Assembly (NCBI GenBank): GCA_003164075.1
Contig: PLRZ01000452.1
Location: forward strand, 1 to 20,758
Source of the DNA: Bryobacterales bacterium
Lineage (GTDB): Bacteria > Acidobacteriota > Terriglobia > Bryobacterales > Bryobacteraceae
Length of the DNA stretch: 20,758 nt
Direction: 5' to 3'
Part shown: piece after piece, positions 15,399-20,758 of the stretch
How the letters are laid out: the number at the start of each line of letters is the position of its first letter
Position numbering within the stretch: the stretch's first letter is position 1
Notes under the pieces: generated by a model
The model's input: the letters and a program-made list of their open reading frames with translations, nothing else
What the model was told of the DNA's origin: nothing
Database searches by the model: none
Made by a program: the position numbers and the translations under genes

Positions 15399-15423
15399 GG
15401 GCTTCCGATATTGCCGCATATCG
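15399..15423 (+). repeat. Recombination-site-like repeat, copy 4 of 5
   Basis: Core CGATATTGCCGCATATCG (15406-15423): CGATAT and ATATCG are perfect inverted arms around TGCCGC. The similarity to the copy at 17570 extends leftwards: GAGGTAATGTC is identical at 15383-15393 and 17556-17566. It is in a gap between two minus-strand genes. Confidence 0.65.
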
Positions 15424-15482
15424 TGGCGGCGCTCTCCACGGGCGACGGGGCGACTGCAACGCTAACCGTCGCGCATCGGCGC

Positions 15483-15896
15483 CTATCGATTTTGAGATCG
15501 TTGTGCGCAGTCAGCGGCGATTAATTGCCTGCTTGAGGCACTGAGCTTCTTACGTACTTTTGGGCTCTTCTTGCCTTCTACCGACCCGTGGGCCGGCTCT
15601 CCGGGCTCATCAGAATAGTAGACGATCTGTCCGTGCATTCGCACTACACCGGCAGTGAGGGCAGCCAAACCCCAGCCCTCCTTAGCCTGCTCCGGGCTGA
15701 GTACCGTTTCATAGCCAAGCCCCAATTCTGCCATCTTGTCGCCCACTCGAATCGACATGGGCGACCCGTCTGGGCTATCGTCAAATGCACCCGACGAAAT
15801 TCGCCAACCGGTCGTAGATGATTCATCCGCAACGCAGAAAACTGGGTTTAGGCGTCGCCAGAGCTCACACGATGGGAGGATTGTCGGATCGTCCAC
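15483..15896 (-). CDS. Conserved hypothetical protein, LWRR...DE...AFDDSPDGSPMS type
   Basis: 137 aa from a GTG, 23 bases after the stop of the upstream gene. Motifs in order: CELWRRLNPVFCVADE, WRISSGAFDDSPDGSPMSI, GWGLAALTAGVVRMHGQIVY and EPGEPAHGSVEGKKSPKVRK. This matches a widespread family of unnamed bacterial proteins that I remember only by these motifs; no function is known to me. The SSGAFDD and EPAHGSV parts look like the conserved core. It appears to be the last gene of the operon starting at 17458. Confidence 0.65.
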   Translation of the reverse strand: MDDPTILPSCELWRRLNPVFCVADESSTTGWRISSGAFDDSPDGSPMSIRVGDKMAELGLGYETVLSPEQAKEGWGLAALTAGVVRMHGQIVYYSDEPGEPAHGSVEGKKSPKVRKKLSASSRQLIAADCAQRSQNR

Positions 15897-15919
15897 AGAT
15901 AGAGCGTCCTACCAGGAAT

Positions 15920-16450
15920 CTAAAGATTGCCGAGCACAGCGATTAAACGGTGCGCCACTTGATCCAGCGGTCCATCCCATTCGCTTCCGAGATCGTCCTC
16001 GAATGACACTTCAGAGTTTCCCTCTGGGGAGATGTAGACCTCGACATGGGACCCTTTCAGGTGCCATTCAAACTGCACTCCTCCACGGCCCGTTGGCACA
16101 ACCGCTGGTTTCGGAAAGGGGCGAAACATGATCCGTCCGAGGAAGTCGTATGCACTCAAGTAGGCAGCGGTTGTTAGTGCCCTACCTCCGTAGGAATCCC
16201 AGTTTTTCGGGTACTCCCGAAATCGGTGCAACCTTAAGAAAACATCTCCCGCCCAAGATACGGGCACCGTTGGCGCAGTAAGGCGGTACGTTTCCCAAGC
16301 GCTCGACTGCGGAGCCGTTAAGCGCACGGTGATCCATCGGGCTTGTCCGGCGATCGGTGGATGGAAATACGCAGTCGACTCCGGCCGGTCGGTGAACTCC
16401 TCTACCGGCTGGGCGGAAAGCGTCTCATAGCGTTCGACGGTATCAGGCAT
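15920..16450 (-). CDS. Conserved hypothetical protein with NWDSYGG motif
   Basis: 176 aa. I chose ATG 16450 because GGAGAGGT lies just upstream and the codon lies inside the end of the preceding gene (8-base overlap), indicating translational coupling. Key motifs: PKNWDSYGGRALTTAAYLSA, PKPAVVPTGRGGVQFEWHLK and VEVYISPEGNSEVSFEDD. This W-x-S/G-YGG plus GGVQFEW arrangement occurs in a family of small uncharacterised proteins. It partners the TIGR04255 protein here. Confidence 0.7.
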   Translation of the reverse strand: MPDTVERYETLSAQPVEEFTDRPESTAYFHPPIAGQARWITVRLTAPQSSAWETYRLTAPTVPVSWAGDVFLRLHRFREYPKNWDSYGGRALTTAAYLSAYDFLGRIMFRPFPKPAVVPTGRGGVQFEWHLKGSHVEVYISPEGNSEVSFEDDLGSEWDGPLDQVAHRLIAVLGNL

Positions 16451-17270
16451 ACCTCTCCCACACCTCGTGCATCTTTGACGTTGTGACAGTCGCGAAGGTT
16501 CGTACGATCCATTCTCGGGCCCGGTCAAAGAATTCAAGAACACCTGGCAGCCCGTCGCCAGCGGGCGCGCCTCGGACCGCCAATGATAAGAGGAACATCG
16601 GCACCTCATCCGGCAGCCGATAGACAGACTGGATTGAAAGATGAAGCCGGCCGAACGTAGCGCCAGACTCGTTCTTTAGCACCGTTCTCGTTGTCACTGT
16701 TGCGGCCTCTTGCAACGGCAGGGGCGTCTCCGTATATGTCGGATTCCAAAAAGCGAAGACCTCTCCGATTTGTGAGTGACTCTCCCAAACCGCACTTGGA
16801 AGAATATGATTGATATACGTGAGCTCGCACTGATTGAAAGTGATCTCCCCGAGATGCTCGCTGGCGACGAATCGCTCGAACGCGTTATAGCTCTGTTCGA
16901 ATTGCGCTCGAACAAAGGGGTACCGCGGGTAGGCGCCAACACCGTTCACCTGCCTCCAGTTCTGGATAAGTCGATCGGTTTGTATTTGCAAGAGCTGAGC
17001 GCCGCTCGTATCGAGCATCCAAATCCTGGGAACTTTGATTTGGTCTACTAACTCTAGCCGGACTTCGGGGCGCAGCAGCCTTGGTGCCCCAAACATCTCA
17101 ATTGCCGGGTCTAGCGGGGGGTGCTCCTCTGTTCGCGGGTATTCGTTGCGGACCTGCTCCCAGAATGCGCCAATATGGACCGCGCGCATCAATGACAACG
17201 GTTCAAATTGGGAGGAGAGAATTACCTCGTTTACCGGCGGCTTTCGGAACTGCGGGAGGCCGCTACTCAC
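16443..17270 (-). CDS. TIGR04255 family protein
   Basis: 275 aa from a GTG overlapping the stop of the small upstream gene (GTGA). It has the hallmarks of the sporadically distributed TIGR04255 family: N-terminal LPQFRKPPVNEVILSSQFEP, HPPLDPAIEMF, then RIWMLDTSGAQLLQIQTDRL, IQNWRQVNG and YPRYPFVRAQFEQSYNAF. The second half is less conserved and ends with a helical EFFDRAREWIVRTFATVT. The family has patchy distribution and unknown function; the spread fits a mobile or defence-like gene, but no activity has been shown to my knowledge. Confidence 0.85.
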   Translation of the reverse strand: MSSGLPQFRKPPVNEVILSSQFEPLSLMRAVHIGAFWEQVRNEYPRTEEHPPLDPAIEMFGAPRLLRPEVRLELVDQIKVPRIWMLDTSGAQLLQIQTDRLIQNWRQVNGVGAYPRYPFVRAQFEQSYNAFERFVASEHLGEITFNQCELTYINHILPSAVWESHSQIGEVFAFWNPTYTETPLPLQEAATVTTRTVLKNESGATFGRLHLSIQSVYRLPDEVPMFLLSLAVRGAPAGDGLPGVLEFFDRAREWIVRTFATVTTSKMHEVWERYA

Positions 17271-17458
17271 AGTTCCTCCTCGGGCACGACGGACTTTTGA
17301 TCGGATCGATCAGGGTTAATCTTCAGCGCGACGTCCAGCAGAAACTCGATTGCCTTCGACCTGGACGGAAACATTCGCCTGAATCGGTATTCATCGACTC
17401 GATCAAGCAGCGACGCCTTGATATTCATGTTCAGCGATTTGGTACCGAGCTTCGCCAA
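17267..17458 (-). CDS. Ribbon-helix-helix-like regulator, first gene of the TIGR04255 operon
   Basis: 63 aa from TTG 17458; an ATG at 17428 would cut into the expected N-terminal strand (TKSLNMNIKA). LLDRVDEYRFRRMFPSRSKA followed by IEFLLDVAL fits the RHH pattern: a beta strand, a first helix, then a turn and second helix beginning PSRSKA. It would act as a dimeric DNA-binding regulator, perhaps of its own operon via the inverted repeats just upstream. Small RHH genes heading an operon are typical of toxin-antitoxin and other addiction modules. Its stop overlaps the GTG of the TIGR04255 gene. Confidence 0.65.
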   Translation of the reverse strand: MAKLGTKSLNMNIKASLLDRVDEYRFRRMFPSRSKAIEFLLDVALKINPDRSDQKSVVPEEEL

Positions 17459-17485
17459 TGTAGATAATGTAGCACGTGTAGGCGA

Positions 17486-17522
17486 TGTTGGCCAGCAACA
17501 ACAAATACACGGTCAACACCGT
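17486..17522. promoter_or_regulatory. Two short inverted repeats, candidate operator
   Basis: TGTTG-GCCAG-CAACA at 17486-17500 and ACGGT-CAAC-ACCGT at 17509-17522 are perfect 5-bp inverted repeats about two helical turns apart. They sit 28-64 bases upstream of the RHH start on the minus strand and 80-117 bases upstream of the recombinase ATG. An RHH protein could bind here; this is inference. Confidence 0.35.
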
Positions 17523-17569
17523 CTACACGCTCGACTTGAGGCTTCTCACGCTTCAGAGGTAATGTCTAG

Positions 17570-17594
17570 TGGCTACCGATATTGCCCATTATGA
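17570..17594 (+). repeat. Recombination-site-like repeat, copy 5 of 5, next to the recombinase
   Basis: TGGCTAC then CGATATTGCCCATTATGA (17577-17594). The left half matches the other copies, the right half is the most degenerate. The shared GAGGTAATGTC at 17556-17566 is 10 bases further left. It ends 8 bases before the recombinase ATG and overlaps its ribosome-binding region (GAGGACC), the position of a primary attachment site. Confidence 0.65.
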
Positions 17595-17602
17595 GGACCT
17601 AA

Positions 17603-18526
17603 ATGAATGATTTGATTGTAGTTCCGCAAACGAACCAATGGCAAAGACTGAAGGCGCTGGTGCTGGATAGCGTCTCCTCCCCGATCACCAAGCGAGTCTA
17701 TAACCTTGGCCTGGACGAATTCTTCACCTGGTACGAACAGGAGCCGCGGCCCGGCTTCACGAAGGCTACCGTAAGCGCCTGGCGAGTATCCCTGGAGGCC
17801 CGCGCGCTCGGTTCTGTCTCCATCAACGTCCGGATCACCGCCGTCCGCAAGCTGGCGGTCGAGGCGGCCGACAACGGGCTGCTGGCGCCGGAGCTGGCCG
17901 CCGGCATCACGCGCGTGAAGGGCGCGAAGTCCATCGGCGTGCGGGTCGGCAACTGGCTGTCGGTCCAGCAGGCCCAAAAGCTGCTGAACGCGCCGGACGT
18001 ATCCACCAAGAAAGGACTGCGCGACCGCGCGATGCTGGCCGTCCTGCTGGGCTGCGGACTGCGCCGGTCCGAGGTGGCGGCGCTGACCCTGAAGCACATC
18101 CAGCAGCGCGACAACCGGTGGTGCATTGTGGACCTCATCGGAAAGCACGGGCGCGTGCGCACGATCCCGGTGCCCACCTGGGTGAAGGTTGCCGTCGACG
18201 CCTGGACTGCGGCGGCCGAGTTGACAGAAGGCCACGTGCTCCGACCAGTCGGCCGAGGGGACCGCGTGCTGGGCGAGCGCATGACGGAAAAGGTCGTCTG
18301 GCAGCTACTTCAGCCCTACGCTGTGGCCGCAGGCGTGCCCGGAATTGCGCCCCATGACCTGAGAAGGTCATGCGCGAAGATGTGTCGCGCGGCCGGCGGA
18401 GAGTTGGAACAGATCCAGTTGCTGTTGGGGCACGCGTCGGTCCAGACGACCGAGCGCTACCTGGGAACCAAGCAGGATCTGGTTCACGCGCCGAATGATG
18501 GGATTAAGCTGAGGGTCGCTGTTTAG
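17603..18526 (+). CDS. Tyrosine recombinase (XerC/D-like site-specific integrase), intact
   Basis: 307 aa; the start ATG follows GAGGACCTAA. Residues about 15-100 form a SAM-like core-binding domain. The catalytic domain keeps every expected residue: Arg154 in CGLRRSE, Lys181 in IGKHGRVR, His251 and Arg254 in HDLRRS, His277 in LLGHASVQTTERYLG and the nucleophile Tyr286. The length is typical of Xer-like enzymes. There is no N-terminal arm-binding domain and no obvious extra insertion between the Lys and His motifs such as integron integrases carry. It should cut and rejoin DNA at short palindromic core sites; the five repeats to its left are natural candidates. It is transcribed away from them. 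The 35 bases up to the next gene on the right contain no more than a weak site-like sequence. Confidence 0.95.
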   Translation: MNDLIVVPQTNQWQRLKALVLDSVSSPITKRVYNLGLDEFFTWYEQEPRPGFTKATVSAWRVSLEARALGSVSINVRITAVRKLAVEAADNGLLAPELAAGITRVKGAKSIGVRVGNWLSVQQAQKLLNAPDVSTKKGLRDRAMLAVLLGCGLRRSEVAALTLKHIQQRDNRWCIVDLIGKHGRVRTIPVPTWVKVAVDAWTAAAELTEGHVLRPVGRGDRVLGERMTEKVVWQLLQPYAVAAGVPGIAPHDLRRSCAKMCRAAGGELEQIQLLLGHASVQTTERYLGTKQDLVHAPNDGIKLRVAV

Positions 18527-18561
18527 GGGTGTCCTCCGTCGCTGGCCCTTGAGCCGGCCGA

Positions 18562-19539
18562 TTATCGCCGCTCGGTGGTTTTGGCAAGCAGTCCGCGCGC
18601 CCTATCTAAACGTTTCTGAATACCCTCCGGGATCGCATATCTATCGCCCTCGTGTTGGCAGTAGCGAGTAAGGATTGCGATCTCCGAAGCATAATCCCGC
18701 CGTCTCCTGTAGATGGTTGCCAGTCGTTCGTAATACCAATGTGCCAGTCTCCCCCCGTGGATTTGTGCCTCTTGCTCAATTGCTGCGACCAGCTCAACCA
18801 AAACGGGCTCAGCTTCTTCTTCGCGGCCCTCTCGAATCATGGTTTTGACTTCATTGATTTTGACTTCATTGACGTTGAAAACGCGGTCGGCCCTCCTGCC
18901 GGTCTTGCGGTAATCCGCGCTGCAATCACATCCGTCGTGAAGGCACGGAACCATCACACCGCCGGGGAACGGTCGGTTAATCGGAATCCAGCCAGCCGCA
19001 ATCTGAGCTTGGCATTTGTCGCATGCGTCCGTGCCATCAACGCTCCAGCGCTTTTCTTCCATCCCAGCGTCGTGCGCGGTCGCCATGCCCCCCACGTTGT
19101 AGGCAGTGTTCCCTGCGGTTTGCGCAATCGTCGCCACCCGCTCGTCGGAGAAGTCCGCAAAAACACTGTGGATCGCGTCCGCGAGCTGATTGAAGCTCCC
19201 GCCCGCAGCCCAGGCGTCAGCCAGAGCATTACGCAGTTGAGTGATGCTCGCTTCTGAGAAGTTCCCCGTCAACCTCGTGAGGCTGTGGTCTCGCAGCCAT
19301 CGGCCCGCTACGTCTTCGCTAACCGTGGCTCCGCTTTTCACTTCCGCCGCGAGCTTGGCCGCCTCACGTTCGATTGCGCCTTTGATCGCTTGGTTGAGAT
19401 CGTCGTTCTCTCCCCCCGTGATCGGGAAGCGCAAGGGTTGAAGACTCGAAGGCAGCCGAGGCGGCTTCCCCTTCGGTCGCGGGCGGAGGCTATCCACAGG
19501 GAGGCGAAGAAACTTCAGGATCCGTTGGAAAACGGACAT
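18562..19539 (-). CDS. MuF-type phage head-morphogenesis domain fused to a TPR-like C-terminus
   Basis: 325 aa from ATG 19539 with AAAGGAAGGGCGG upstream. Residues about 50-200 resemble the SPP1 gp7/Mu gpF minor head protein family: RVATIAQTAGNTAYNVGGMA, KRWSVDGTDACDKCQAQI, IPINRPFPGGVMVPCLHDGCDC. The cysteines C163, C166, C189, C194 and C196 form the usual metal-binding cluster. Residues about 230-320 are a helical repeat-like domain (EAEPVLVELVAAIE, then YYERLATIYRRRRDYASEIA and ILTRYCQ), as in TPR modules attached to varied proteins. No portal, capsid or terminase gene accompanies it, so it is an orphan. The link between the domains contains a 15-bp tandem duplication. Its role could be toxin-export-like, as proposed for some MuF proteins, or simply a phage relic. 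Confidence 0.8.
   Translation of the reverse strand: MSVFQRILKFLRLPVDSLRPRPKGKPPRLPSSLQPLRFPITGGENDDLNQAIKGAIEREAAKLAAEVKSGATVSEDVAGRWLRDHSLTRLTGNFSEASITQLRNALADAWAAGGSFNQLADAIHSVFADFSDERVATIAQTAGNTAYNVGGMATAHDAGMEEKRWSVDGTDACDKCQAQIAAGWIPINRPFPGGVMVPCLHDGCDCSADYRKTGRRADRVFNVNEVKINEVKTMIREGREEEAEPVLVELVAAIEQEAQIHGGRLAHWYYERLATIYRRRRDYASEIAILTRYCQHEGDRYAIPEGIQKRLDRARGLLAKTTERR
18843..18872 (-). repeat. 15-bp tandem duplication in the MuF-TPR linker
   Basis: Two perfect adjacent copies of a 15-base unit (plus strand TTTTGACTTCATTGA) encode NEVKI-NEVKT between the two domains. The unit keeps the frame and appears recent since the copies are identical. Confidence 0.85.
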
Positions 19540-19616
19540 ACCGCCCTTCCTTTCTGTTTTGGGTTGAGACGAACGCCAGGGAGAATCCGCACGCGCCGCA
19601 GAAATCGAAGCCCCAT
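19515..19616 (-). pseudogene. Truncated DUF4236 gene start
   Basis: ATG 19616 encodes MGLRFLRRVRILPGVRLN, the unmistakable beginning of a DUF4236 protein (compare MGLRFQRRIKVFPGVHLN at 14047). After 18 residues the match ends and the frame runs into the MuF gene, stopping at 19515. A deletion or insertion joined the start of one gene to the control region of another; the ribosome site of the MuF gene lies within the remnant. Confidence 0.65.
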
Positions 19617-19684
19617 CTTGGATTCACCTCACGCCGCGGTTTCGCGTTCGCGTGGGGCTCTCGCCAGGTCCGTTGCATTGATGC

Positions 19685-19771
19685 TCATGGGATCGCAGCC
19701 TCGCCCGTCCGTTGCCTCTCGGCTCGGAGCTTTTCCGCCAACATGGCGGGTTCCGCGTAGAGGGTTTTCAT
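19685..19771 (-). CDS. Tiny ORF overlapping the PEGA gene stop (28 aa)
   Basis: ATG 19771 overlaps the TGA of the PEGA gene (ATGA) and gives MKTLYAEPAMLAEKLRAERQ and a few more residues, a helical charged peptide. It ends in an ATGA overlap with a still shorter frame (19 codons). Overlaps suggest coupled small genes, but the lengths give weak support. Confidence 0.3.
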   Translation of the reverse strand: MKTLYAEPAMLAEKLRAERQRTGEAAIP

Positions 19772-20758
19772 TGTTTTTCGAGTGTCAGGCCGATGGGAAT
19801 AGTCTTCCCGTCTGGAACCACCGCTTTCTCGACTGTCTTATAGCCGGTCATCTTGATGGTGACCTTGCGGGGAGTGTCGCCCTGCTTCAGCAGCACGAAC
19901 GCCACGGGTGAAACGCCGGCTTTGTTCCCATCTACGTAAACTTCCGCTCCGGGCGGAGCGGTTACAACAGCGCATCTTGATGCTAGGCCTTTTTGGACCA
20001 GATCAGCAAGCTCTTGCTGGCTTTGTGCGTGTCCGACGCTTGCCAGTCCCGCTGCTGCCGCGGGCGAAGCTCTAGCGGCTTCCGAATTCGCGGCTAATTG
20101 TTCAAGTGTCGGGTTGGCGGTTGCTGAGACGGGTGTCGGCGGCGATTGCCTAAGCAAACGTTCGGCTTCTGCAACTTGTTCGGAGGCACAGGCCCAAAGG
20201 ACTGTCGGATGTTGCCCTAAGTACATGCCGACCAGTACCGGGTCCTTAAGCTTTTCCTCAGCCGGCATTGCGTTGCGACTCTCTATCGACGGCGCGACTT
20301 TCTTCAACGCGGTACAGGCCGCTAACGAGGGATCTCCGACGATTACCTTGCCGACATCCACCGCGAGCACGCCCATCTCCCAAGCCTCTGAAGCGAGCTG
20401 GTAGAAGCGCATTCCGAGCCCGATCGCATTCCGGGCCGGGTCCTTCGTGGGCGATGAGAGGTATCGATCGATCCTGATCTTTGCGTCGAGAACTCTTGGC
20501 GCGTATTCGCGGTAAGAGATCCCGCTGTCAGTAACCGACCGCAAAGCCTTGAGCGCGTCCATCGCATCGTCAACGGGTCCCGGCCCTACGACGGGCTGCC
20601 GGGCCGGAACCGCGCCGAAATAGATCGCCTGTAGCTTCCCCAGGGGAATTGTGATGGTCTGTCCCCCGACTTCGATTACTGCGCCGGCTGAGGTTGCTTG
20701 CTTGAAGATACCATCGATACGTTCTCCGGTCTTGAGTTCGATAGTATCGCCTAGTAGG
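19768..20758 (-). CDS. PEGA-domain protein (N-terminus outside window)
   Basis: The frame is open from the right edge to the TGA at 19768, 329 residues visible, start not seen. The first part (GDTIELKTGERIDGIFKQ, then GGQTITIPLGKLQAIYFG) is a small beta-rich domain common in secreted proteins. A helical middle contains a Pro/Ala-rich linker (about residues 205-230 of the visible part). The C-terminal 70 residues are a PEGA domain: VTAPPGAEVYVDGNKAGVSP, KVTIKMTGYKTVEKAV and IPIGLTLEK. PEGA proteins are usually exported or surface-attached. A signal peptide, if present, lies beyond the window. An internal ATG at 20562 is probably not the start because conserved-looking sequence continues upstream. 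Confidence 0.85.
   Translation of the reverse strand, partial: LLGDTIELKTGERIDGIFKQATSAGAVIEVGGQTITIPLGKLQAIYFGAVPARQPVVGPGPVDDAMDALKALRSVTDSGISYREYAPRVLDAKIRIDRYLSSPTKDPARNAIGLGMRFYQLASEAWEMGVLAVDVGKVIVGDPSLAACTALKKVAPSIESRNAMPAEEKLKDPVLVGMYLGQHPTVLWACASEQVAEAERLLRQSPPTPVSATANPTLEQLAANSEAARASPAAAAGLASVGHAQSQQELADLVQKGLASRCAVVTAPPGAEVYVDGNKAGVSPVAFVLLKQGDTPRKVTIKMTGYKTVEKAVVPDGKTIPIGLTLEKQ

Noticed and set aside
18555..18575. Possible sixth recombination-like site (CCGATTATCGCCGCTCGG) just after the recombinase
   Set aside because: It matches the consensus only with gaps and lacks CGATATT. It may be chance or a degenerate end site, so it was not counted.
19735..19751. CCGCCA/TGGCGG hairpin after the PEGA gene
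   Set aside because: No T-run follows in the direction of transcription and it lies within a small open frame.
19285..19911. Plus-strand open frame of 208 codons
   Set aside because: Antisense to parts of the MuF and PEGA genes; no motif.
1..20758. CRISPR arrays, tRNA or rRNA genes, insertion-sequence transposases
   Set aside because: No regularly spaced repeats, no tRNA-like T-loop box with a fitting acceptor stem, no rRNA stretch and no DDE-type transposase were found by eye.

Overview
The window is GC-rich and gene-dense. It looks like an integrated, partly decayed mobile region in a bacterial chromosome. The style of the small phage-like proteins, the secreted propeller-type and PEGA-domain proteins and the DUF4236/DUF6632-type genes point to an acidobacterium of the Solibacter/Bryobacter kind. 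That is an inference from gene style; no rRNA or other taxonomic marker is present.

Left part (1-9930) is a phage- or plasmid-derived module. On the minus strand a short operon encodes a MerR/Xis-type excisionase, a small conserved protein and a P4-type primase-helicase that runs off the left edge. Divergently, behind a near-consensus sigma70-type promoter, comes a zinc-finger protein followed by the wreck of a tyrosine integrase (frameshifts, internal deletion). Two tandem ParB-like/DNA-methyltransferase fusions and a run of small genes follow: a 49-aa protein, a Cys-rich protein, a replication-type winged-helix protein, a DUF3489 protein on the other strand, a terminase-small-subunit-like HTH protein and two more small proteins. 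No large terminase, portal, capsid or tail gene is seen, so this is a phage-like replication and modification module without a visible virion module.

Middle part (9930-17600) is a string of unrelated accessory genes separated by five similar 25-bp sites, all in the same orientation, at 9964, 12039, 13709, 15399 and 17570. Each has an almost invariant CGATATT left half, a variable 6-7 bp centre and a roughly inverted right half. The last copy lies directly upstream of an intact tyrosine recombinase (17603-18526) transcribed away from the array. The layout resembles an integron: recombinase, adjacent primary site, then cargo units of 1.7-2.2 kb between repeated sites. The cargo is a homopolymer-frameshifted secreted propeller protein and a DUF6632-like membrane protein; a membrane-anchored methyltransferase and a 106-aa protein; a 69-aa protein, a DUF4236 protein and an unrecognised 264-aa protein; and a tightly overlapping operon (RHH regulator, TIGR04255 protein, two conserved unknowns). 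This array is the most interesting object in the window.

Right part (18530-20758), all on the minus strand, holds a PEGA-domain protein cut by the right edge, one or two tiny overlapping ORFs, an 18-residue remnant of a second DUF4236 gene, and an orphan MuF-type phage head-morphogenesis domain fused to a TPR-like C-terminal domain.

In the reading offered here, the left element lost its own integrase and is probably immobile, while the recombinase at 17603 is complete and could still act on the repeated sites. All functional statements are from reading the sequence; no database search was run.
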